Source: Plasmodium malariae (lineage: Eukaryota; Apicomplexa; Aconoidasida; Haemosporida; Plasmodiidae). Taken from it: DNA of 64,000 bases. Made by a program: the position numbers and the translations under genes. Location of the stretch: assembly GCF_900090045.1 (NCBI RefSeq), contig NC_041782.1, positions 576,001 through 640,000 of the forward strand. Direction: 5' to 3'. The notes beneath the pieces are model-generated. The model ran no database searches. It worked only from the letters and a program-made list of their open reading frames with translations, and was not told the origin of the DNA. Below are positions 33,820-45,437 of this stretch, piece after piece (position 1 is the first letter of the stretch; each line of letters opens with the position of its first letter).

Positions 33820-34378
33820 CTATATTTCAAAAGGGAAGTAAAGAAACATAATAATAAAATGCTTGAACTAGAGAAATATAACTAAGAATACAAACGCAAT
33901 TTTGTTTACATATATTAACATCATTTTAGTTTCGTGTTTGCTCTATATTAACCCGATCCACATTAGCAATTGAGGGTTTACTTGCAGGAAAGAGGTACAA
34001 TTATAGCATTGACGTCATGTGCTCACCGTTGTATGTTCAGTTTGCTCTTTTTCTTTTTTCCATCTATACAATTGAAGAATTCAAAATTCAAAATTAAAAT
34101 CTTCCTACTTGTCGCATAGGGGAAGCTCTACTAGGAACCTTTCTAGGAGGGGAGAAAGGGGGGGGGGTTCAGTTTGCTCGCGCCAAAGTATTATACTCTT
34201 AAACGTACGTATAAAAAGAACACAAGGGAGAAAAAAAAAAAAAGAAGTAAATTAGGCATACACCAAAGAAACTCAAAAGGCATTTCTAACGAATCGACAA
34301 GGGCATTTCCATCAAATTGCTAACGTGTTAATGGTCAAACTGGTACAGAAAAAAAAAAAAAAAAAAAAAAATTTTTTA

Positions 34379-36325
34379 ATGAGAATAGGAATGAGTATGC
34401 TAATGCTGATGAATGTATGGGTGAAGGTGTCGTTTCTTATAATTTCTATCCAATTGTATGGAGGACTATCTATGAAATGCTGTACTTCCTCTGTCAAACA
34501 AACACACAAAGGGATTTCCACCTTATACAGAAAGGTTTTCCCATCTAAGGTTGTAATGCACATCAAGCACACTGGGAATAGAAGTAGACGAATAGGTAAT
34601 AAGGGTAAACATCATGAAAAAAGGAAAAAAAAGATTCAAACTGTACCTCTTGAAAAAATAGAAAGCAAAATAATCTGCTGCAAAGATGAGGCATATAGTA
34701 AGGTGCCCACTGAGTCTTCACACCGAATGTTGGAAGGACTGCCCGAAAAAGTGCAGCTTCCCAATTTAACAAAACTTCTCAAAATGACGACAATGTCCAA
34801 AAGGTCTATGTTTCCCATATTTCCCATGATGTACTACATAACTCCGCGTGGTGGAACAACAGAGGGGAGGGGTAAAAGTCGGAGGTACAGCGAGCCGAGA
34901 GGTAGTAGATCAAATCGCAGTGTAACGGTCCAGATGACGTTGGCCCCAAAAGGATCCATACACGAAAAAAGAACGAAAGAAATTTTAGAAGATCCAGTTA
35001 AGAACTACCCATGGGAAATAAGTATTCCATTTCACGAAACGATAACACGTGAGTTAAGTCCTTATTACAATTTTCTAAAATGTGAGTGGGCATATTTAGA
35101 TTACAAAAGGGATTCGAGAAAAGCGTGTGGAAAAATAGAAGGAGGAGTTGAAAACTATGAAGGGAAAGGGTTAAAATTAGAAAAAGGAGTAGACAGACCA
35201 AGATATAAAGAAATGCCATATTATCTAGATCATGGTGTTGAGTGGAGAAATTTTAATCATGATGAAATGATTCAATTTGATATTGATCCAGATGGAAATC
35301 AAGATCAAACATTCTTAGAAACAGAAGAAGATTTAGAGTATAGACAATGGGGTAATTGGAATTACAATTGTGCAAAGGAAACAACACAATTAAATACAGC
35401 ATGGAGAGATCCAGTTTTATCAAAAAATTTAACAAACCTTATTTATCCATGGAATCATAAAGCTCATGAAAATCATATTATTCCTTATGGTTTTCCAAGT
35501 CCTACTTTTTTTATACCTGAACCTAAAATTGAGTGGGAATTAGCAGCACGAGGATTTTTTGGTGGATATTATGAAGATCCTAACTGGAATAGAATAAAGC
35601 AATATAAAATTATGAAAAAACTTATACTAGAATGGCATGAATGTAAGAAAGATGACCCAAGAATTGCTGCAATAAAAACAGAACTGTTTGGCATCTCGAG
35701 TAGAAAAAAATATCCCTCAAAACAAATTAAATTGATAAATGAACATGCTTTATTAAGAGCAAAAGAAATCTTACTTGATCATATTCTAGATCCAAATAAT
35801 GATCCAGATTATATTACGTATTTTCTTGATAGAGCTGAACCAATTGATTATATTGGAGGTGGGAATCACAAATGCCCACAAGAAGAAATTAGAAATAAAA
35901 CTATTGTCTTAAATATGTGTGTATATTCAAATAAACAACAACAAGAATCATACTCCTATAATATGTCCATCCCAGAAATGGCAGAAATGTACCATTACTA
36001 TATGACAGAAATTAGAGGAGAAGGAAGGACACATCAATCATGTGAAGATCCTGTAGAAGATAAATATCAATGCTATGAATTACAAAATGAAAGAAAAAAA
36101 TTTTCAGCTCTATATGCATTATATAAACCCTTATGGAGTAATAAAAAATTTGGCGAAGAATTTGGGGATGCACTAAGAGAAGGGGAGAAATTACACATAA
36201 ACAAATTCAACAAGTTTAATCATATTTTGAAATTAAAAAAAAAAAAAAAATTAACCCAGGAGGAAGTTAACCAATGCAACTATGTCGACGATTATGGTCA
36301 TGTAGACGATCAGTACGACGTGTAA
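34379..36325 (+). CDS. Conserved protein with signal peptide and basic leader (possible apicoplast protein), 648 aa
   Basis: The frame is open from 34331, but that ATG is followed by a poly-A run read as Lys; the ATG at 34379 starts a better protein, MRIGMSMLMLMNVWVKVSFL, a hydrophobic signal sequence. Next comes a Lys/Arg/Ser/Thr-rich region (about residues 35-105) without acidic residues, the usual form of a bipartite apicoplast leader; localisation is an inference. From about residue 200 the sequence is dense and conserved-looking, rich in Trp, Tyr, Asp and Glu, for example NYPWEISIPFHETITRELSP, WNYNCAKETTQLNTAWRDPV and IYPWNHKAHENHIIPYGFPS, without repeats. I do not recognise a domain or catalytic motif. 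The C terminus has a poly-Lys tract. Single exon, stop at 36323-36325. Confidence 0.88.
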   Translation: MRIGMSMLMLMNVWVKVSFLIISIQLYGGLSMKCCTSSVKQTHKGISTLYRKVFPSKVVMHIKHTGNRSRRIGNKGKHHEKRKKKIQTVPLEKIESKIICCKDEAYSKVPTESSHRMLEGLPEKVQLPNLTKLLKMTTMSKRSMFPIFPMMYYITPRGGTTEGRGKSRRYSEPRGSRSNRSVTVQMTLAPKGSIHEKRTKEILEDPVKNYPWEISIPFHETITRELSPYYNFLKCEWAYLDYKRDSRKACGKIEGGVENYEGKGLKLEKGVDRPRYKEMPYYLDHGVEWRNFNHDEMIQFDIDPDGNQDQTFLETEEDLEYRQWGNWNYNCAKETTQLNTAWRDPVLSKNLTNLIYPWNHKAHENHIIPYGFPSPTFFIPEPKIEWELAARGFFGGYYEDPNWNRIKQYKIMKKLILEWHECKKDDPRIAAIKTELFGISSRKKYPSKQIKLINEHALLRAKEILLDHILDPNNDPDYITYFLDRAEPIDYIGGGNHKCPQEEIRNKTIVLNMCVYSNKQQQESYSYNMSIPEMAEMYHYYMTEIRGEGRTHQSCEDPVEDKYQCYELQNERKKFSALYALYKPLWSNKKFGEEFGDALREGEKLHINKFNKFNHILKLKKKKKLTQEEVNQCNYVDDYGHVDDQYDV

Positions 36326-36358
36326 TAGAATACAGGAGAGGGGTATCTTCTTCCGTGT

Positions 36359-36531
36359 TCAGGAGTATATACAAAACAGATATTGTGTAGGTAATTCGTT
36401 ATTTTGGTTTTCCCCCCGTATTGTTTCATATGAACATTTATTATCCTTCTTGGATATTTTTTTCGTCCCACTTTGTAGCATTTTGAATTTTTTCGCCTTT
36501 TTTGTATCTCCTTTTTTTTTTTCTTTTTTTC

Positions 36532-36562
<31 letters not shown>

Positions 36563-36751
36563 CCTTTTTCGTTTCTCCTTTTTTTTCTTTTTTTTCCTTT
36601 TTCGTTTCTCCTTTTTTTTCTTTTTTTGTCTTTCTTTTCCTTTTTTTTTGTTCCAAGAATGCGCGATAAATGGACAGCGTTTATCTCGTCCTCCCATACA
36701 CCATGCCAAGCTGCACCTCATAACATAACAAAGGGAAAAAATTTCCTTCAT
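36359..36751 (-). CDS. Lys-rich candidate ORF, 130 aa
   Basis: Starts at ATG 36751 with MKEIFSLCYVMRCSLAWCMG and RDKRCPFIAHSW, continues through a poly-Lys/Glu/Arg stretch (about residues 35-85, from an A/G-rich repeat) and ends with a normal-looking segment KMLQSGTKKISKKDNKCSYE to a TGA. Both flanks of the low-complexity part have ordinary codon use, which favours a real gene. Against it, only 33 bp separate its stop from the stop of the convergent 648-aa gene, so it could be antisense to that gene's 3' UTR. No family recognised. Confidence 0.4.
36500..36650. repeat. Poly-T/C tract with TTTTTCGTTTCTCC units
   Basis: Pyrimidine-only strand asymmetry on the plus strand with three copies of a unit containing CCTTTTTCGTTTCTCC. 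Read on the minus strand it encodes the Lys-rich middle of the ORF above. Confidence 0.8.
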
Positions 36752-36962
36752 TTTACTCTCCAATATTTGAGCCCTTTTTTTTTTAAAAAAATAGCCAAAT
36801 GTAATGGTTACCTTAACTTAAGTTAAAGAGTAAGACATGCCGTGGTTAAACAAAATGAAAAATTAATTAAAGTAAAAAAAAGAAGTGAAAAAAGAAACAA
36901 ACGCAATTCGAACCTCTGTCTGAGTGACCATATTATTGAAAAAGAAAATCCAAAAAAAGAGA

Positions 36963-36999
<37 letters not shown>

Positions 37000-37158
37000 A
37001 TGTGAAAAGAAGAACATCACAGCATTGTAAAAAAAAAAAAAAAAAAAAAGGAAAAACGAAACAAAATGAAAGATAAAGAGAAAACATATTTGGGAAAGCG
37101 GGTAGTAGCGTACACAATGATCCAAATGTACTCATGCTCACATGTATGTACTCACCGC

Positions 37159-39045
37159 TCAAGTTAAATTTAACAATGCCCCATATGCCTTTATGTAGGA
37201 GCAAAGCTTCTCAGTGTCTATTTCCTCCCGGAATATTTGAAGCCCTGCCTGAATTACAAAAAGGAGATCTCCATTAAACTCGACTGGTTTCTCTATTGGG
37301 GTAAAGTGCAGCTAAAAAAAAAAAAAAAAAAAGTCAATAAAAACGGATTGACAGTGCAATGAACAGAGAGCTATTAGAGCGATATCACATGTACACCTAC
37401 ATAATGCATATACATATATATATATATATGTATAACATCCGTGGATTCATGATGCGGTAGAACAGGTACAAAAAGGATCAGGTCAAATAAAGAAGCACAA
37501 CGTAACTTTTAAATAAACGAACATCATGCTTAGAAATATTCGCTCTGTTCATATTATTGCAAAGAAATACGAAATGAGAGAAAGTCCATTTTTTTCTTTT
37601 GCAAATTACAACAATGAAAATGAGCAATACAAACATGATGGGGCATACTGCATACGGGAATAACTTTCAGCGGGAGGAATGCTCATATATATACATATAC
37701 TCACACATACTCACACATACTCGCACATATGCCCATATACGCATACATGCATATACAAGAAGCTATGATTACATGTAGGTAAAACAAAAAAAAAAAAAAA
37801 AAAAAGGCACAACAAGGATAGAGATGTATTTACGCATGTATATGTATATGTAATCGCATGTATGCCTATGTGAGGACATATGAGCACGCATAACATTTGT
37901 TGGTTTATAAAAAAGAGTATCGTTCTGAGTATTACCTTCTTTTTCTTACTATCATAAAATATGATATCCACTTTTGGAGGTGGTTGTGCGTCAAAGGCGG
38001 GTAAAAAGTATAAAACTCCGTTGAACTTTTTTTGCATTTTTATAAATTTAATATAAGATTCATAATAGGGTTTTAGATCATTTACATAAATGCTTTGCAT
38101 TTTTCTAGACACATCCGCAAGAAGAATTTCTTTTCCATTATTTTTTTGAAAATAAAAGTCAGGTATAGTTTTAGATTGTATGTATGCTATTACTCCTTTC
38201 CCTTGTTTAGCAGTTTTGGAATAATATACTTCTAACTGTCCATTATTCTCAGGAGAGTAAATTAAATATACCCCTTCTTGCACAGGTACTGATGTTTTTT
38301 TTACTTCCGGAGATGGACCAATACATGCTGATTCATCTGGTGGGGTAGGTGCTGATGCTGCACCAATAAAATTTAGTTTTACTTTTTTTTTTAAAAATAT
38401 CTTAGGTTTTATTTCTTTTTTTATTAATTTTGTTTCTTTCGTTTTTTGTTCTTCCTCTTCTTCCTCTTCTTCCTCTTCCTCCTCTTCCTTCATCTTGTGC
38501 TTCTCTTCCTCCTCCGCCAATATTCTAAGTCTCTCTTCCTCCTCCAACAACTTAAGCCTTTTCTCCTCCTCCAACAACTTAAGCCTTTTCTCCTCCTCCA
38601 ACATTTTAATCCTTTCCTCCTCTAACCTTTTAATTCGTTTTCTTTCCTCTTCTTCCTTTCGTCTTTCATCTTCTAAAATTAGTTCATTCAATTTTTCGTC
38701 TTCATTATCACAACAGCAAAAACACAAAGCACAACATCTACTCCTTTTATTGTCTACATCATTTACTAAATCTTGTCTTTTTTTATTCTTAACTTCGCTT
38801 ACATTAGTTTTAGGCATATAATGCTTCTCTTTTTTTGCATCTTCCCTGATATTATCATTTCTTTCCTTTTTTGCAATACCTATAACCGAATCATTGTTTT
38901 TTTCACTCCCCTTCAGATAATTCTTAGGCTTTTTATCTCCCCCTTCTTTCAAATTTTTCTTTTTAGGATTTGCAGCATATTTTTTCTTTTCCCTTTTTTT
39001 ATTCCCATTACCTGTTTCCTTATCAGCGTTTTTCGACTCCATCAT
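37159..39045 (-). CDS. Coiled-coil protein with Cys cluster, 2 exons, 420 aa
   Basis: Exon 1 39045-37936 starts MMESKNADKETGNG; exon 2 37311-37159 follows a long poly-T acceptor (ttttagCTG) and ends at TGA. Donor AAG|GTAATA, both phase 0; the junction reads FYDSKKKK then LHFTPIEKPVEF. Features: a basic N-terminal third, a Cys cluster RCCALCFCCC near residue 115 that could bind metal or be lipidated, a coiled coil with repeated RLEEERIKMLEEEKRLKLLE, a poly-Glu run, then a compact C-terminal domain (GVYLIYSPENNGQLEVYYSK and onward) without repeats. I do not recognise the fold; coiled coil plus Cys cluster is seen in cortical cytoskeleton proteins, but this is only a guess. The triplet repeat upstream of the ATG is untranslated. 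Confidence 0.85.
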
Positions 39046-39051
39046 TTCTGC

Positions 39052-39101
39052 TACTACTACTACTACTACTACTAATGCTACTGTTACTGCTACTGTTACT
39101 G

Positions 39102-39175
<74 letters not shown>

Positions 39176-39188
39176 GCTACTACTACTG

Positions 39189-39223
<35 letters not shown>

Positions 39224-39265
39224 GCTACTACTACTGCTACTACTACTACTGCTACTACTACTACT
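39052..39265. repeat. (CTA/CTG)n triplet microsatellite
   Basis: About 70 triplets, mostly ACT with GCT interruptions. It abuts the start codon of the minus-strand coiled-coil gene and would be read as poly-Val/Ala only if translation began at a non-ATG codon upstream. Confidence 0.93.
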
Positions 39266-40021
39266 ACTATTTTTCGTTCCTCCTTAGAAATACTCTTCAA
39301 CCATAAGCGCCGGAGTTACATGCATAGATAATATTCCTATTTTACAAAAGTTAAATAGAAAGAAAAAAGAGCAAAAAAAGGAAAAAAAGCAAAAATGATT
39401 AGAGTAATCTTTTCAATTTTAAAAAGAAAAGTCTACTCTAACACACATAACATGTGCACGTTTTGTTGTTAAAAAAAGATCAGAATAAAAAATCAATATC
39501 TTCTCACTCTACAAAAAGTGCTTGTCTTCCCCCTACCATGCACATTCAAGTACATACCCATAATAATACGTATGTACATGCGCAAATATACAAACCAAAT
39601 TTACAAATGCATTATTTCTGTATTATGGTGCATAAGTGTGTAATAAAAAATAAGAGCAGAATAGTGCAGCACAGGGTAGGACATATTTATATGAACATTG
39701 TCTTTTCTCTGTACTTGGTTTAAAGAAAAGAAAATAAATAAAACAGACAAGTAGGAAAGTAAAATACAGTAGTAAAATCATAAAACAGAGCAGTAAAACA
39801 AAACTGAAATAAACAAAGATAAAAATTTAGAAATTGATTCGAAAGCGGCATATACATTAGGCATAGATAACAATGATGTCTTTATTATTTTTCATATAGA
39901 ATTTAAATAAGAAAAATTGAAAACATTCCCAATTAAATTGTTACAAAAAAAAAAAAAAAAAAAAAAAAAAAATGAAAAAGATAGAAAAGATAGAAAAGAT
40001 AGAAAATATGAAAAAGAAGAA

Positions 40022-40593
40022 TTAAAAATCTTTGTACAACAAGAATGACATATCTTGCTTCTCTTCACTAGTAACTACCTGTCTTAACATAGAAAATATC
40101 TACATACATATCTACATACATGCAAAGAGATTTTAAAAAAATTATCAGCATCTCATAATATTTCCAGGAGTTGCACAAACTTTACAAAAGGAGTAGTAAC
40201 TGATGGATAAACACAGTTGCAGCCTGTATCATGCTGCCCATGCACAACTCATTAAATAAACTCTTTATTTTTTTAGTACTTATATATATATATATACATA
40301 ATTTTTTTTTTTTTTTTTCTTCTTTTTCCTGCTTCCCAAAAATTCTAACACAAATAGTACTATCGAAACAAAAAAAAATAAAATAAAAAAAATATAATTT
40401 TTTTTTAATCTTATTTTTTACATGTTATAACTGTTCTAAATAAGAGCGGAAATAAAAAAAAAAAAAAATCTACATTTGGACAGGCTTTCGTTCCCAACTT
40501 TTGTTCAGAAAAAAAAAAAATGCTTTATCATATCATACAGATACACACAACTCCTTTTCACATATTTACATATTTACATATTGGAACAATCAT
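40022..40593 (-). CDS. Four-exon micro-gene, 59 aa
   Basis: A chain of four exons with consistent phases: 40593-40578 (MIVPI plus one base, donor GTAAAT), 40497-40474 (acceptor after a poly-T tract, acaaaag; donor GTAGAT), 40247-40186 (donor TTT|GTAAAG) and 40099-40022 (acceptor tatgtag, stop TAA). The product reads MIVPIFGNESLSKFVHGQHD, TGCNCVYPSVTTPFIFSMLR, then QVVTSEEKQDMSFLLYKDF: globular, no repeats, with a CNC pair. Introns are 80, 226 and 86 bp. I do not recognise the family. The last two exons are the strongest; the two 5' mini-exons are inferred from phase and motif. Confidence 0.6.
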
Positions 40594-41141
40594 ATTTTAA
40601 AATAATTGCAAATAAATGTATTGTGCATATGTACATACATACAGGGCAAATACATTATATGCCCTATTCAAGTAAAATTCTTAACTGAATTAACAACGGG
40701 GGGAGGCTTATTCCTCTTTATATTTTGGGGAAAAAAACAAAAAAATATATATATACATATATATGTATATGCATATATACTTCAATTTTCCTCCATTTGA
40801 GAAATATCTACCCATATGTATAAATATATATACATGTACACACATAAGTGAAACACAACTGAAAGGCCGATCTACATATAGCTCCCTAACATATATTTTT
40901 TTTTTTTTTTTTACTTCTTGGCTTATTACATAACTGATTGTTACTTTTAGTATAAATTTTTTCAACTGTTTTAGTCTCTTTTAATTTTGTCTCTTATTAC
41001 AAAGTAATAAGTAAAAACAATGAAATTTTGTGAGAAATAACAAGGATAGATTTTAAAAAATGAAAAAGTTAATGCACAAGATTGTACATCCCTTAATTTA
41101 GGCATACACACTATTTACGTGTGTGTATATATGCGTTTATA

Positions 41142-41396
41142 CGTACATACATACATACATACATACATACATACATACATACATACATACATACATACAT
41201 ACATACATACATACATACATACATACATACATACATACATACATACATACATACATACATACATACATACATACATACATACATACATACATACATACAT
41301 ACATACATACATACATACATACATACATACATACATACATACATACATACATACATACATACATACATACATACATACATACATACATACATACAC
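41142..41396. repeat. Perfect (ACAT)n tetranucleotide microsatellite, about 63 copies
   Basis: Uninterrupted ACAT repeat of about 250 bp. Because 4 is not a multiple of 3, all six frames stay open, producing Thr-Tyr-Ile-His and Met-Tyr-Val-Cys phantom proteins. Confidence 0.98.
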
Positions 41397-41769
41397 CCAC
41401 ACACACACATACACACATGCGTACAGATATATGTGTATACTCATGCACCCTTCTACATTGTACCTTAAAAATGGGTAAAACAATAAAATGGAATATTAAC
41501 AGCGTTTACCATTCTTTCTTAATACACATGTATGTTACTTTTTATTCGTTAAAAATATACTCAAAAAAAAAAAAAAAAAAAAAAAAATTAAAAATAAAGC
41601 ACATATTAGACTGTTATTTCATCTTCCAAGTATTTATGATCAAACGAAAAATCGTTCTTTATCTGTTTTGACCAAGCTACAACAACAATAAAAAAATAAA
41701 AAAAAAAAATTAAAATTAAACAATATAACATAACATAAGATCTTTTAGTTCGCATCATTTCACATCCTT

Positions 41770-42057
41770 TCACATGCACAAGTCAGGTAAACTTTTTTTG
41801 TTTTTTTCTAAAATATACAAAAACATATGGGTATTATTACTCGATTCATAATCAAAAGACAGATATGTGCCTTGTTCCATTTTGTCATTTGAAATTGTAA
41901 CATTATTGTCATAAGGTAAAAACCAAGTTGTGTACTTTTTATGATATTTCCACGATTTCTTTTTCAGTTCTTTCGCCGCTAAATGTTGTTGATAGGTACC
42001 CTTAAAGAGGTGCAAACAAATTTGTACAAAATGGATATACGTGTATATATATACATA

Positions 42058-42097
<40 letters not shown>

Positions 42098-43122
42098 ACG
42101 GATTTACATTAACATTTATCATATAAGCGCTTTTACATCAGTTCAAATATGTAAGTGCATATGGAGAAGTGCCCCTTTTTTTTTTTTTTTTTTGGTAAAC
42201 ACTTGTACATGTACTGTTCATATTTTTTGAGAATGTTACTGCTTGGTAATAGAATATAAAAAATAACGTATCCAAGTGGAGCTTTTCAAACAGTTTAGGG
42301 CTGCGCAATGGATAATATGTGCACACGTACATATGTTCGTAAGTACATATGTATATATACATGTGTATATGTACGTGTGTGTGTACGTGTATGTATACGT
42401 GTTTGCGTATATGTATGCACCAGTACATACTAACAGTAGCAAAATTTTCATAGGCTACAATATCTCTTTAAGCAAACCTTTGAAATTCTGATAACGGTGT
42501 GGTAGGAAAATATTTACAAGGGTTTCCCCACAACATTCTGGGGGTATATTGTCTGAACAGGTCCCTATCACTTTTTTTTATGCAATTTTTATAACTCACT
42601 TCAATTAATTCTTGTAATTTAAATGCTGAACAAAGGTGAACGTAAATTAGTAAATCATTATATGAGTTAATATTGCATACTATTTGTAGCAAAAAATTAA
42701 TGCATTCATAAAAAGTAATTAGGAATGCGCCGTTATTATACATACACATATTTGTACACATATTGGTATATATATATATATATCTACAAAATAATGTAAT
42801 ATTCCCTATCAACGATGTACCAGTTCAAGCGATTCCGTAACTCGTAAAGACAATGTATATCTCTTATAATTCATAAGAGGACACATCACTACGGCTACGG
42901 GCTTGCACACAGGTTTATATATACAAATATATACATACACACGTATATATATATGTATGCATATACATTTATATATATTTTCCCCTTTTATTTAGCTTTT
43001 TTTTTACAATTCCTTTCGAGCAACTTTTGAGATGACAAGGACAACTTTTTATTATTATTATTTTTTTTCTTTTCATTTTTTTTTATGGAATTATTCTTAT
43101 ATTGATCACTCTTATCATTCAT
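41770..43122 (-). CDS. NOT-box (NOT2/NOT3/NOT5) protein of the CCR4-NOT complex, 4 exons, 184 aa
   Basis: Exons 43122-43008, 42625-42478, 42300-42240 and 42000-41770; splice phases 1, 2 and 0 all agree. The spliced product contains the NOT box of CNOT3/Not5: TPRMLWGNPCKYFPTTPLSE, FEKLHLDTLFFIFYYQAGTY, QQHLAAKELKKKSWKYHKKY, TTWFLPYDNN and DKMEQGTYLSFDYE. In other eukaryotes this box lets NOT3/5 pair with NOT2 and hold the CCR4-CAF1 deadenylase module on NOT1. The N-terminal 38 residues are a Lys/Asn-rich leader; the long Not3 coiled-coil region of CNOT3 is absent and no room for it is visible upstream. So this is a NOT-box-only subunit of mRNA decay. Confidence 0.9.
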
Positions 43123-43854
43123 TTTGCATAAACATTAAAATAATTTTGCAATAATCTTGCAATAATTTTGCAATAATCTTGCAATGATCTTACAATAATT
43201 CTGGTTCCTCAAAAAAAAAAAAAATAAAAATATTTATTTTGTTTTTATTTCTGTATGATCGATCTATGTTTTTTACTCTGTTTCCACTCTCCTTCATGTG
43301 TGTAATTATAAATCTAAACCTCTCGATATGTTGCTATCTTGTTATATTAAAATAATATAGTGACAAAAATAAGAAAAAAGAAAAATAAGATGATTCAAAA
43401 ATGAAAGGAATACAATAACATAGCTACAAAAAAAAAAAAAAAAAAAAAAATATTAAGTGTAACAAAGAAACAAATTTGGGATACTACTAATAATAACAAT
43501 GCATATGAAAAGTTTATATCAAAAAGGCAAATCCTACTGTGTTAACTTTTTTACATGATTGCATACACGCTGACGAACAGCCAAAAAGGAGCAATATGAA
43601 ATAGTATGTAGCATGAAGTAGTATGAGGTAGTATGCAGTAGCATGTAGTAGTGTGCATCAAAAGGTAAAATAAAAATATAGGGAAATCAACAAGAGCACA
43701 GGAACGAAAATACTTATATAACGAATTGTTTTTAAATAGGAAAAATTAATGTAAATTAGATATTTTTACACAAATTACAAAATATTACATAAAGAAGTGT
43801 CCTCAATTAATTACATCATAAAAAAAAAAAAAGGAAAAAAAAACGAAGAAAAGG

Positions 43855-44170
43855 AGGAATAAAAGAGGAATAAAAGAGGAAAAAAAGAGGAATAAAAGAG
43901 GAAAAAAAGAGGAATAAAAGAGGAAAAAAAGAGGAATAAAAGAGGAAAAAAAGAGGAATAAAAGAGAAAAAAGAGAAAGAGAATAAAAGAGAAAAAAGAG
44001 GAAAAAAAGAGGAAAAAAAGAGGAATAAAAGAGGAAAAAAAAGAGGAATAAGAGGAAAAAAAGAAAAAAAAAAGGAGGGAAAAAAAGTAGGAAAAAAAGG
44101 AGGAAAAAAAAGGATGAAAAAAAAGTAGGAAAAAAAGGAGGAAAAAAAAGGAGGGAAAAAAAGAGGAAAA
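43855..44170. repeat. Purine minisatellite GAGGAATAAAAGAGGAAAAA
   Basis: A plus strand almost without pyrimidines for 300 bp; units of GAGGAA, TAAAA and A runs. Translates to poly-Phe/Leu/Ser-Pro phantoms on the minus strand. Confidence 0.9.
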
Positions 44171-45142
44171 AATATATAAATATTCATAAATATATAAAAA
44201 CTTTTCAAGTTTATACTTACAATGTGATCACACATTTTTTATTCCTTAACTATACTTTGAGTCTATCCAAAATTATGTGCAAATTTTAAAACTTAAACAA
44301 TAATTTTCAGAATAAATAAAAAAAATTTCTTGTAGAAATGTGGAAATTATTTTCCATATTATTTTCCAAAAAAAAAAGAAATAGAAAAAATTTGTTCATA
44401 TTCGACATGTCCTAATAGGAATTCTTTTCCTTCTTATGTTATAAATATAGGTATTATCGCCATTACTGAAAAATACAAATAAATATTTTTTCAAAGGTTA
44501 CATATGTATTTATAATTATTAAAATTGTTAATTGAACATCAGATAGCATAATTACACTTTACCCTATTTGTTTTGTGCACATACATACTTGAGCTAATAT
44601 GTATAATATTAAGCACATATACACACCCTAACATATACATATATATATATATATAAATATATATATGTACGAACTTATGTATTTGTACAAATGTGCGCGT
44701 ATTGGCGCGTTTTACACATATATTCCAGTTTTTTTCAGATCGAACACCTTAATATAAGACTGAGTTTATACGCGTCCAAAACGTTTGTTTTGTATACATA
44801 CATACACACATACGTACACATATACGTACACATATTACTACACACATTCGTACACACATTCGTACACACATACATACGTATATACATATATATATATATT
44901 TATTTTTTTATTTATACGCGTTGTTAGTACATGCTTACTCTTACCTGTAGAGCGTAAATTTATTTTTGATTAAAAATTGGGAAATACTGAACTCATATAT
45001 ATTTATTCATTTGCAGTAGAAGCAAAAATAAAAAAAACGCGTACAATGTTTTTTACAACTCATTAAAATTTATATAATTCCTTAAACAAAAGACAAAAAA
45101 TGTGCGCTCTTTTTTTTTATTGTACATTATATATATATATAT

Positions 45143-45173
<31 letters not shown>

Positions 45174-45385
45174 CAGATAAAATGTAAATGAGACCGTAAA
45201 GAAATCTCGAACAAATGATGTAAGAAAAACTGCTGCTATGTATCTTCCTTATGCCCTCAAATACAAATCGTAACGTATTATATCTACAGTTGTCATGATA
45301 ACTTTACTCAATGTTGCACATGGTTGTTTCGTTAACATTAACTAGCTCCTAAAAAAGTGAGCATGAAGACATAGCACATTCGTTC

Positions 45386-45437
<52 letters not shown>

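Noticed and set aside
36905..36935. A tRNA-like T-loop (TTCGAAC) on the spacer
   Set aside because: The flanking bases do not form a T-stem and no acceptor or anticodon arms can be drawn; no tRNA gene was found anywhere in the window by eye.
39046..39300. Poly-Val N-terminal extension of the coiled-coil protein
   Set aside because: It has no ATG; it is the triplet microsatellite read in frame. The first good start is ATG at 39045.
41111..41671. Six overlapping ORFs rich in HTYI or MYVC
   Set aside because: All are translations of the perfect ACAT array; no conserved flank, every frame open by arithmetic.
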